From contig JAFAEC010000136.1 of the NCBI GenBank assembly GCA_023424215.1, positions 1 to 5,032 of the forward strand: a DNA stretch of 5,032 bases, read 5' to 3'. The position numbers were made by a program, and so were the translations under genes. This document shows, one piece after another, positions 1 to 4,797 of this stretch; the first letter of the stretch is position 1, and each line of letters opens with the position of its first letter. The notes under the pieces are model-generated. The model ran no database searches. It was not told where the DNA came from and saw only the letters and a list, made by a program, of their open reading frames with translations. The stretch is from Pseudomonadota bacterium. GTDB taxonomy: Bacteria > Pseudomonadota > Alphaproteobacteria > Caulobacterales > Caulobacteraceae.

Positions 1-538
1 CGGGCTCGGCCCGGCCGGCGGAAGAGGCGGCGGCGCTGCGGCGGCCGCGCTTCGGGGCGGCGGCGGCCTCGTCCGCGGGCTCGACGGCGGGGACGCTGAG
101 GTTCTCGGTGTAGATGAAGCGGGTGCAGGCCTGGCGGAAGCTCTCGGGCGTCTTGCGCTCGCCGAAGCCGTAGACGTCGACCCCCTCCTCGCGGATGCGC
201 GACGCCAGCCGGGTGAAGTCGGCGTCCGACGACACCAGGCAGAAGCCGTCGAATCGGCCCGAATGCAGCAGGTCCATGGCGTCGATGACGAGGGCGATGT
301 CGCCCGAGTTCTTGCCCCTGGTGTTGGCGAAATTCTGCTGCGGCTGGATGGCGAAGCGGGCCAGCACCCGGGTCCAGCCCTGGATCTGGGCCGAGGCGAA
401 GTCGCCGTAGATGCGCCGCGCGCTGGCCTCGCCGAGGGTGGCGATCTCGGTGAACAGCGCCTCGGCGATCTTCGGCGAGGCGTTCTCGGCGTCGATCAGC
501 ACGGCGAGTCGGGGGGCCTTGGCGGGGTCGGCGGGCAT
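1..538 (-). CDS. NYN-domain (LabA/DUF88-like) putative ribonuclease, 3' end cut by window edge
   Basis: The reading frame is open from an ATG at 538 (reverse strand) to the left edge, giving 179 visible codons; the C-terminus is missing. Seen: residues about 10-147 carry the NYN pattern. A beta strand ends in LIDAEN (D16, N19), then come SGDIALVIDAMDLL (D80, D86) and SSDADFTRLA (S103, D105, D107), followed by a YGFGE segment. These acidic residues form the metal-binding site of PIN-like NYN nucleases. From about residue 150 the chain becomes Ala/Pro/Arg-rich, a probable linker; family members often end in an OST-HTH (LOTUS) RNA-binding domain, which would lie outside the window. Known: the family is thought to cleave or bind RNA in the cytoplasm. 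The start has only a weak purine stretch (GAAAG) upstream. The 77-residue gene ends 59 bases upstream on the same strand, so co-transcription is likely. The domain call is firm; substrate and role are unknown. Confidence 0.88.
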   Translation of the reverse strand, partial: MPADPAKAPRLAVLIDAENASPKIAEALFTEIATLGEASARRIYGDFASAQIQGWTRVLARFAIQPQQNFANTRGKNSGDIALVIDAMDLLHSGRFDGFCLVSSDADFTRLASRIREEGVDVYGFGERKTPESFRQACTRFIYTENLSVPAVEPADEAAAAPKRGRRSAAASSAGRAEP

Positions 539-597
539 GGGCGGGCTTTCGTTGCGCGGGCCCACATGATGGCGGGGAACGGCGGCGGTGTCGCGGC

Positions 598-831
598 TCA
601 TTCCGGCGGCGCGCGCTTCAGGTCGTCCATCTCGGCGTGGATCAGCGGACCGGGGAGCATGAACTCGGCCGGGTTGGCCCGCCCGCGCAGACGCAGGGTG
701 GCGAGGTAGAGGTGCTCGTGGCGGAAGGTCGGCGGGATCTCGCCGCGGGAGACGCCGAGCAGGCGCAGGCGCTGGGCCAGCCACAGGTAGCGGCAGAAGC
801 GGCGGCGTTTGCCGGGGCGGCGGGGTTTCAT
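598..831 (-). CDS. Small basic hypothetical protein, 77 aa
   Basis: I do not recognise this protein. The frame stays open further upstream, to an ATG at 1104, but the ATG at 831 is chosen because a strong ribosome binding site lies nine bases ahead of it. The upstream extension is Arg/Pro-rich, as expected of noncoding GC-rich DNA. Seen: residues 2-11 are almost all Lys/Arg/Pro. An amphipathic, helix-like segment follows (about 12-27, with F12, Y15, W17, L22, L24, L25), then a mixed region to 50. The end is acidic to polar (E67, D69, D70). There is no signal peptide, membrane span or cysteine motif. The basic N-terminus could contact nucleic acid or the ribosome, which is inference only. It is followed on the same strand by the NYN-nuclease gene after 59 bases with no terminator, suggesting a two-gene transcript. 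Confidence 0.7.
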   Translation of the reverse strand: MKPRRPGKRRRFCRYLWLAQRLRLLGVSRGEIPPTFRHEHLYLATLRLRGRANPAEFMLPGPLIHAEMDDLKRAPPE

Positions 832-840
832 CGGCTCGGG

Positions 841-848
841 TCTCCTTC
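841..848 (-). promoter_or_regulatory. Strong ribosome binding site of the 77-aa gene
   Basis: On the reverse strand this reads GAAGGAGA, a near-complete Shine-Dalgarno match nine bases from the ATG at 831. It decides the start and argues against the longer reading that begins at 1104. Confidence 0.8.
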
Positions 849-866
849 GGATGCGCGGATGCGGCC

Positions 867-886
867 TCCGGCGGCGTTCCGCCGGA
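867..886. repeat. Perfect 8-bp inverted repeat with 4-base loop
   Basis: TCCGGCGG (867-874) pairs perfectly with CCGCCGGA (879-886) around the loop CGTT. It lies about 18 bases upstream of the ribosome binding site of the minus-strand 77-aa gene, so it would fold in that gene's 5' leader if transcription starts beyond it. No T-run flanks it on either strand, so it is not an intrinsic terminator. Confidence 0.6.
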
Positions 887-1355
887 AGGGTGGGAAGGGA
901 GCGGGGCGCCGGGCCTCGCCCGGTCTGTGAGTGGGTTACCGTTTCGACGAGACTGACGCCCCGCGCGGTCGTTGGGTCGCGCGCTCTCCGGTTGGCGGCC
1001 CTGATATTCGAGCCTAGCCGGATCTCCGCCGGGACCGTTGCCGGGCCCGACGCGGGGCGGACATGACGGCGCTCTTTAGACGCCGACAGCAGCCCGCATT
1101 CCATTGGCGCGCGGCGAGCAAGCGGCAGGATCCACTCCCTGCCGACGAGGACCCCGGGACTGCCCTTCGCCCCGGCTTCATCGCTCGACCACAGCCCGCC
1201 GTCGTCGAGGTCGTGGATCCGACGCCCTCCCCATCGACGGGATGGGGGCAGTGTGGGGGCGGTTCTTCCTATGGCGGGAAAATGACGCTGCCTGCCTGTG
1301 TTTGTTCAAGGAAAACAGCGGACGATGTGCGGGAGATAGGGGATTTAAACATTAA

Positions 1356-1372
1356 CTCCCGGCGCCCGGGAG
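1356..1372. repeat. Perfect 7-bp inverted repeat with 3-base loop
   Basis: CTCCCGG (1356-1362) pairs with CCGGGAG (1366-1372). It follows directly after an A+T-rich patch (GATTTAAACATTAA, 1342-1355). No T-run follows on the plus strand. On the minus strand the flank (TTAATGTTTAAATC) has some T but no clean T-tract, so a weak minus-strand terminator is only a faint possibility. Confidence 0.5.
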
Positions 1373-1403
1373 GCGGCTGGGAGCGCTGGTTCATCACAAC
1401 GGG

Positions 1404-1431
1404 CACGAAGGATTCACAAAGGACACGACGG
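1404..1431. repeat. Degenerate tandem repeat, CACGAAGGA-type units
   Basis: Three consecutive units are visible: CACGAAGGA (1404-1412, then TT), CACAAAGGA (1415-1423) and CACGACGG (1424-1431). As I recall, similar degenerate CACGAAGGA/CACAGAGGA tracts are common as short intergenic repeats in many bacterial genomes and are often mis-annotated as coding. I see no gene function here. Confidence 0.5.
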
Positions 1432-1480
1432 GGCCGGCGTGGTCGGCGGCGGCCGCAGGGCGACGGCATCGATTCTGATT

Positions 1481-1497
1481 GCGGGCCTGCGGCCCGC
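1481..1497. repeat. Perfect 7-bp inverted repeat with 3-base loop
   Basis: GCGGGCC (1481-1487) pairs with GGCCCGC (1491-1497) around TGC. There is no adjacent T-run, so it is a hairpin-type intergenic palindrome rather than a terminator. Confidence 0.5.
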
Positions 1498-1535
1498 GGG
1501 CGGCGGCGACAGGCGCGCTCCCGGCCTCGCCCTCC

Positions 1536-1654
1536 ACCGCTTCGCGGTCCCCCTCCCCCCGCCTGCGGCGCGGGGAGGAGACGTCGTCGCCGCCCCCGCG
1601 TCTCCTCCCTATCGCAGATGGGGAGGAGACCATGCCGAGCGCAGCGCAGCATGG
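1536..1654. repeat. Cluster of alternately complementary palindromic arms (REP-like intergenic element)
   Basis: Five pairings occur in about 120 bases. ACCGC/GCGGT is at 1536-1548. CCTCCCC-C-CGC with GCG-C-GGGGAGG is at 1552-1562/1568-1578, with one mismatch. The perfect 11-bp GGGAGGAGACG/CGTCTCCTCCC is at 1573-1583/1599-1609. The perfect 10-bp GTCTCCTCCC/GGGAGGAGAC is at 1600-1609/1621-1630, and its stem extends inward through ATC/GAT. CCATGC/GCATGG is at 1630-1635/1649-1654. The GGGGAGGAGAC arm is directly repeated at 1572-1582 and 1620-1630, and the complementary arm between them can pair with either, so the folds are mutually exclusive. This design is typical of repetitive extragenic palindromes. 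That it is a multi-copy genomic element is inference from its form. Confidence 0.6.
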
Positions 1655-1770
1655 TCGAAGCTTCCCAGCACAGACGCTTCGCTAGGCACCACAGTCGATT
1701 ATTGGCGCTTGATCGCTTGGCACCACCTCCGGACCCATGCCTACTTGGCGTAGGTAGTCGGGGCCGCCCG

Positions 1771-1788
1771 CCTACCGCTGGTAGGAGG
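1771..1788 (+). promoter_or_regulatory. Ribosome binding site of the DUF3578-DUF3883 gene, overlapped by a small hairpin
   Basis: AGGAGG (1783-1788) lies ten bases before the ATG at 1799 and fixes that start. A perfect 6-bp stem, CCTACC (1771-1776) with GGTAGG (1780-1785), covers its first three bases. GTAGGTAG (1750-1757) just upstream could pair with the CCTACC arm instead, giving a second fold that would free the site. The pairings are directly visible; any switching role is inference. Confidence 0.6.
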
Positions 1789-1798
1789 GGAACCCGGC

Positions 1799-2890
1799 AT
1801 GCCTCTACGTGACACACTTCAATCCATCGTATCCCTGCAATCCGCCCATACGTCAGTTATGTCTCCCGCCATGGCGGAACGAGGAGAGCTCGTCCGACAT
1901 CGGCTGAGAGAAGAGATTCTCGACTTCCGTTTCGAGATTTCGGCTGCACTTGGGAGGTATGGCGCCGATCTAGCCGTTGAAGGAAGCGACGGCATTGGCC
2001 GAAAGGCCTTGGTGCCATGGACTCGGTACTTCTCCAGGCGGATGTCGCCATCTGCAACGCAGGGCTGGTACGTCGTATACCTCTTTCACCCTGACGCCAC
2101 CGGGGTGTCGCTCTGTTTGAGCCACGCCTCCACGGTGCCCCAAGAGGGGAACTTCAAAGGCATCTCCCATCAGGAAACCGCCGAGCTCGTCCAATGGGGC
2201 CGGGCGGTTCTGGCAGGTGAGTTCGTGGGAGATGCTACAGTGAAGACTGGGGTCAGCCTCGGGGGAAAACGGCTCGCGGCTGCCTACGAGAAGACCACGT
2301 TGTTCTCAAAATTTTATCCCTCTGGAAACATCCCTGACGACCGTGTCTTGGGAGATGACCTGGTCGACTTCGCTCGGGCACTTGCGAAACTCTACCGCGC
2401 CGAGGAAACGGGCTTGGTTCCGGGAACCAATAGCTCAGAGATCGTCCAAATCCTTCAGTTCGCTGAAGAGATTGCTTCTCCTGCAAAATTTCCGGCCGCT
2501 GGGCAAGGATGGGGATTGGACCATGCCGCTCGGACGGCGGTTGAACTTCGGGCGATGGAAGTAGCGGAGGCTTGGCTCACGGAGAATGGCTTTGTCGCCA
2601 AAGATGTCTCGGCAACTGAGAGCTGCGACTTTCTCGGAGAACGTGACGGGCTGAGCTGGGTCGTTGAGGTCAAGGGCACCACCGGGGGCCCGAAGAGCGT
2701 GCTTTTGACTCGAAATGAGGTGCAGCTTCACCGCGAGTCCTACCCGCGTAATGCCCTACTCATCGTGCATGGAATTAGACTCAGCAAAGAGGGTCCCACG
2801 GCTTCTGGAGGAGCGCTCATGGCAATTTGTCCTTGGAAGCTGGACGAGGATCGACTTGAGCCGACCGCTTATGAATATCGAGTCTCTTAA
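1799..2890 (+). CDS. MrcB-like N-terminal (DUF3578) + DUF3883 domain protein, putative modification-dependent restriction/defence protein
   Basis: This is a 363-residue soluble protein. Seen: residues about 3-200 match the DUF3578/MrcB-like N-terminal pattern. That includes PWTRYF (73-78), the strand WYVVYLF (90-96) followed by a SLCLSH strand (104-109), and the late motif YEKTTLFSKFY (163-173) with NIPDD (177-181) and a helix ending KLY (197-199). Residues about 244-340 match DUF3883: a helix with E254 (AMEVAEAWL), the block C276-D277-F278, the strand WVVEVKGTT (287-295) and LTRNEV (303-308). D277, E290 and K292 fit a PD-(D/E)XK nuclease core. Known: in E. coli McrB a domain of this type recognises modified cytosine, and DUF3883 often occurs in restriction-like proteins. 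Inferred: one chain combines DNA recognition and cleavage; no AAA+ GTPase or McrC is nearby. GC is visibly lower than in the neighbours (one 60-base line at 2281 is 45 percent, flanking genes about two thirds), suggesting transfer. The start is fixed by AGGAGG at 1783. The stop overlaps that of the convergent small gene. Confidence 0.85.
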   Translation: MPLRDTLQSIVSLQSAHTSVMSPAMAERGELVRHRLREEILDFRFEISAALGRYGADLAVEGSDGIGRKALVPWTRYFSRRMSPSATQGWYVVYLFHPDATGVSLCLSHASTVPQEGNFKGISHQETAELVQWGRAVLAGEFVGDATVKTGVSLGGKRLAAAYEKTTLFSKFYPSGNIPDDRVLGDDLVDFARALAKLYRAEETGLVPGTNSSEIVQILQFAEEIASPAKFPAAGQGWGLDHAARTAVELRAMEVAEAWLTENGFVAKDVSATESCDFLGERDGLSWVVEVKGTTGGPKSVLLTRNEVQLHRESYPRNALLIVHGIRLSKEGPTASGGALMAICPWKLDEDRLEPTAYEYRVS

Positions 2891-3096
2891 GACCGCTCGA
2901 ACCGGATCAGGTCGTACTTCTCCGCGAACCACTCCACGAAGTCCGCCGGCGTCTCCCCATAGCCCCAGTAGCGAAGCACGTCCTCTCGGTCCCAGCCGGC
3001 GTCAGCGGAGTCGATGCACCAATCGCGACGCAGGATGCGGTCGACTTCGGCAAGCCAGCGGCGACAGGCTCGAGGGAGGGAGGCAGCGCGGGGCAT
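2887..3096 (-). CDS. Trp-rich small hypothetical protein, 69 aa
   Basis: I cannot assign a family. Seen: 69 residues with five tryptophans (W14, W26, W35, W44, W56). A basic N-terminal helix precedes a compact core with DWCIDSADAGWD (25-36), a segment ending YWGYGETP (43-50) and FVEWFAEKYDL (53-63). The pattern looks like a real folded domain, perhaps a helical cytosolic protein, and not like translated noncoding DNA. The ATG at 3096 is preferred because the core follows it closely. An in-frame ATG at 3135 would add 13 residues, and neither start has a good ribosome binding site. It lies 70 bases downstream of the SseB-family gene on the same strand and could share its transcript. Its TAA stop overlaps the stop of the convergent plus-strand gene by four bases. 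Confidence 0.7.
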   Translation of the reverse strand: MPRAASLPRACRRWLAEVDRILRRDWCIDSADAGWDREDVLRYWGYGETPADFVEWFAEKYDLIRFERS

Positions 3097-3166
3097 GGCG
3101 GAAGTCTTGGCGCGAGCGCCCTCCCACGCAACCATCCCGAGGTTGAAGATCGTGGCGCCGAGGCCC

Positions 3167-3946
3167 CTACTTCACCTTCACCCCCACCCCGTCCGCGCCG
3201 CCGGGCTTCGACACTGCGACGTCGAACACCTCCTGGCCGAACTGGAGGCCGCGGACGGCGCGTTCGATGAGGGCGACGACCTCGTCGGCGGGCTGGTCGG
3301 TGCGGACGTCGAGGTGCCAGCCCATCATGCGGGCCTCCATCCAGCGGGCGCGGGCCAGCCAGGCGGCCTTGACGTCGAGGCCCTTGAAGGCCTCGTTGAG
3401 GCGGCCGATGAGGGCGACCGGGTGCTGGGGCGCCGGGACGTCGGCGAGCTCGACCGTGCCGGTGGGGCGGCGCGTGTGGGTCGGCGGGACCGGGGTCTGG
3501 GTCAGCAGCTCGCGGATCTGGTCGGGGTTCAGCAGCAGGCCCTTGCCGTCGGCCGGGTTGAGCAGGACCACCGCGTCCTTGAGGATCTGCAGCAGGTTGC
3601 GGCCCTTCATGGCGATGATGCGGGCGCCCTCGCCGAACATCTGCGTGGCCCGGCGCGGGTCGGTGAACAGGGTGACGGTGTTGCGGCCGTCGTTGAGCAC
3701 GACGCCGCGCAGGATCAGCTGCTCGCCCGGACGCAGCACCCTGGGGCCGTCCTCGTCCGGGCTGCCGCCAGGGCTGTCGGGCTCGGGCACGGCGTAGAGG
3801 TCGGCCTCGAGCATCAGCCGCTCGAACACGCCCATCTTCGCATGGTCGGCCAGCCCCTCGTAGAGCGCCACCTCCAGCGGGTTCATCGGATTGTCGGTGA
3901 AGCGCAGCGGCTGCGGGGCGGCGGTGTCGGTCTGGGCGTCGGTCAT
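3167..3946 (-). CDS. SseB family protein, 259 aa
   Basis: Seen: after a polar N-terminus (1-18) an SseB N-terminal-like domain runs from NPLEVALYEGLADHAKMGVF (22-41) through FERLMLEADLYAVPE (41-55), GEQLILRGVVLNDGRNTVTL (74-93), TDPRRATQMFGEG (95-107) and the GRNLLQILKDAVVLLNPADG segment (115-134). A second domain (about 140-256), with WLARARWMEARMMGWHLDVR and a helix leading to FDVAVSKPGG, fits SseB C-terminal. The length is close to E. coli SseB (about 258 residues). Known: SseB was named for serine sensitivity in E. coli; its biochemistry is poorly defined. There is no signal or membrane segment, so it is probably cytosolic. The ATG at 3946 is chosen over the frame's ATG at 4000, which adds 18 Arg/Pro-rich residues and overlaps a terminator-like hairpin. 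The ribosome binding site is weak (GTGAG). The 69-aa gene follows 70 bases downstream. Confidence 0.85.
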   Translation of the reverse strand: MTDAQTDTAAPQPLRFTDNPMNPLEVALYEGLADHAKMGVFERLMLEADLYAVPEPDSPGGSPDEDGPRVLRPGEQLILRGVVLNDGRNTVTLFTDPRRATQMFGEGARIIAMKGRNLLQILKDAVVLLNPADGKGLLLNPDQIRELLTQTPVPPTHTRRPTGTVELADVPAPQHPVALIGRLNEAFKGLDVKAAWLARARWMEARMMGWHLDVRTDQPADEVVALIERAVRGLQFGQEVFDVAVSKPGGADGVGVKVK

Positions 3947-3984
3947 GGTCGGCTCACGGAAACGGGCCGACACAGGAGCGGAGC

Positions 3985-4022
3985 GGGGGCGCGGCGTCAA
4001 CGCCGGCCCCCGTCGCTTTTTT
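3985..4022 (+). terminator. GC-rich hairpin followed by T6 on the plus strand
   Basis: GGGGGC (3985-3990), a bulged G, then CGGCG (3992-3996) pairs with CGCCG (4001-4005) and GCCCCC (4006-4011) around TCAA, making an 11-bp stem with one bulge. TTTTTT follows at 4017-4022, five bases from the stem. In form this is a rho-independent terminator for plus-strand transcription, but both flanking genes run on the minus strand. Read from the minus strand the hairpin is preceded by A6 and has no U-run after it. It could stop antisense transcription entering the lipoprotein gene, or weakly separate lipoprotein and sseB transcripts by structure alone. Confidence 0.5.
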
Positions 4023-4033
4023 CAGGCGTCGCC

Positions 4034-4585
4034 TCAGACGAGGACGATGATCGACACCCGGCGGTTCTGGGCGCGGCCTTCCGGCGTGTCGTTGGGCGCC
4101 ACCGGCGAGGTCTCGCCGTAGGAGATGGTCGACATGCGGTTCAGCGCGATGCCCTGCTGGCTGAGATAGCGGCGGACCGCCTCGGCCCGGGCCTCGCCCA
4201 GCTCCTCGTTGTGGGCCTCGTCGCCGGTGGCGTCGGTGTGGCCCTGGATCTCGAGGTAGACGTTGCGGTTCTCGGCCTTGAGGCGCTGGGCCAGTTCGGC
4301 GAGGCGCTGCTCGGCCTCGGGCGACAGGGCGTGGCGGTCGGTGGGGAACTTCACCGAATCGTCCGACAGCACGACCTCGTAGAGGAACTTGCCCTCGGCC
4401 AGCTTGTGGGCGGCGTTGGCGCGCTCGAGCGCCTGGCCGGCGAGGCCCTCGACGCCCGTGACGCGGGTGTCGACCACCGCGACCTGATCGCGCACGAAGC
4501 GATGGCTGGCGCAGCCGCTGGCCACGACGCCGACGGCGAGAAAGGCGCCGGCGAGGGCGGCCCGGGACAGTATGGTTCTGGTCAA
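4034..4585 (-). CDS. OmpA-family (Pal-like) outer-membrane lipoprotein, TTG start, 183 aa
   Basis: Seen: a lipoprotein signal (TRTILS, hydrophobic 9-22) ends in VVASGC with the acylated Cys at 25. Residue 26 is Ala, not Asp, so Lol sorting should send it to the outer membrane. Residues about 29-66 form a polar, heptad-like helix (RDQVAVVDTRV and on) resembling a short coiled coil. Residues about 70-183 are an OmpA C-terminal domain: VKFPTDRHALSPEAE (78-92), EIQGHTDATG (112-121), LGEARAEAVRRYL (129-141), and YGE (156-158) leading to NRRV (174-177). D118 and R133, 15 residues apart, match the Asp/Arg pair that holds diaminopimelate in peptidoglycan. Role inferred: noncovalent anchoring of the outer membrane to peptidoglycan. 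Start: the only in-frame ATG (4771) would bury the signal behind 62 residues, whereas TTG at 4585 sits nine bases after GGAG and directly precedes the signal. The name pal is not assigned, since no tol genes are adjacent. Confidence 0.88.
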   Translation of the reverse strand: MTRTILSRAALAGAFLAVGVVASGCASHRFVRDQVAVVDTRVTGVEGLAGQALERANAAHKLAEGKFLYEVVLSDDSVKFPTDRHALSPEAEQRLAELAQRLKAENRNVYLEIQGHTDATGDEAHNEELGEARAEAVRRYLSQQGIALNRMSTISYGETSPVAPNDTPEGRAQNRRVSIIVLV

Positions 4586-4797
4586 GGAAGTCTTCTCCGT
4601 CTTCGGGACGCCACTCCCGGATATCCCCGCGGCCCTTAGCCAGCCCGGCCGTAACGGCGAAGTCGGGCCGGGGTTGCATGGCGATTTCACAAGCGGAGCC
4701 GAAGTCGTCGGCGAACGGCAATCTTCGGTTGACTGGAAGCTGCGCCGCAACCGACTTTCGGCCGGCGCCACGATGCTGACGCGAGCCGCGGATCAAC
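4586..4797. promoter_or_regulatory. Divergent intergenic region between the OmpA-like lipoprotein and TonB-like genes
   Basis: These 212 bases should hold both outward promoters. A plus-strand TTGACT (4729-4734) resembles a -35 box, but no good -10 follows at the usual spacing, so I do not assign a promoter. CGAAGTCG occurs twice in direct orientation (4658-4665 and 4700-4707), a candidate operator pair of low confidence. The region is less GC-rich than the genes, as promoters usually are. Confidence 0.4.
4595..4598 (-). promoter_or_regulatory. Ribosome binding site that fixes the TTG start of the OmpA-like lipoprotein
   Basis: On the reverse strand GGAG (in ACGGAGAAG) lies nine bases before the TTG at 4585. 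A small stem just upstream, CGGGA/TCCCG (4604-4608 with 4615-4619), would fold next to it in the leader. The site supports initiation at TTG and not at the distant ATG. Confidence 0.65.

Larger units (their letters stand above)
832..1798. other. Noncoding stretch of 967 bases, rich in inverted repeats
   Basis: I find no convincing gene here. The open frames on both strands are Arg/Pro/Gly-rich, lack ribosome binding sites, overlap one another and show no recognisable domain. The stretch must hold the promoter of the minus-strand 77-aa gene at its left end and that of the plus-strand DUF3578-DUF3883 gene at its right end, but I cannot point to a clear -35/-10 pair for either. It contains the separately listed hairpins and repeats, a further perfect 6-bp stem at 909-923 (CCGGGC/GCCCGG), a 7-bp stem at 1123-1144 (CGGCAGG/CCTGCCG), and a noticeably A+T-richer pocket at about 1275-1355. 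Confidence 0.7.

Noticed and set aside
263..709. 148-codon plus-strand frame.
   Set aside because: It is antisense to the NYN-domain gene and the 77-aa gene, with no domain of its own.
598..1104. Longer 168-aa version of the 77-aa minus-strand gene.
   Set aside because: The extra 91 residues are compositionally like noncoding DNA and would run through the hairpin at 867-886. The GAAGGAGA site at 841-848 favours the start at 831.
1300..1320. GTTCAAGG as a tRNA T-loop, which would make this an island attachment site.
   Set aside because: No acceptor, D or anticodon stem can be built around it on either strand.
1718..1732. TTGGCACC resembling a sigma-54 -24 element upstream of the DUF3578-DUF3883 gene.
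   Set aside because: The required GC of the -12 element is absent at the correct spacing, where the bases are GG.
1063..1812. A 249-codon plus-strand frame, and a 182-codon minus-strand frame at 1269-1817, in the long gap.
   Set aside because: They overlap each other, are Arg/Pro/Gly-rich, have no ribosome binding site or domain, and run across palindromic repeats. The first also overlaps the well-supported start at 1799.
3014..4639. A 541-codon open frame on the plus strand.
   Set aside because: It lies antisense to the SseB and OmpA-like genes, both of which show clear domains. Its product is low-complexity Gly/Ala/Val/Leu/Arg with no domain. Long antisense frames are usual in GC-rich genes.
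4729..4757. TTGACT as a -35 box for the TonB-like gene.
   Set aside because: No acceptable -10 hexamer is found 16-18 bases downstream, so it is kept only as a note in the intergenic entry.
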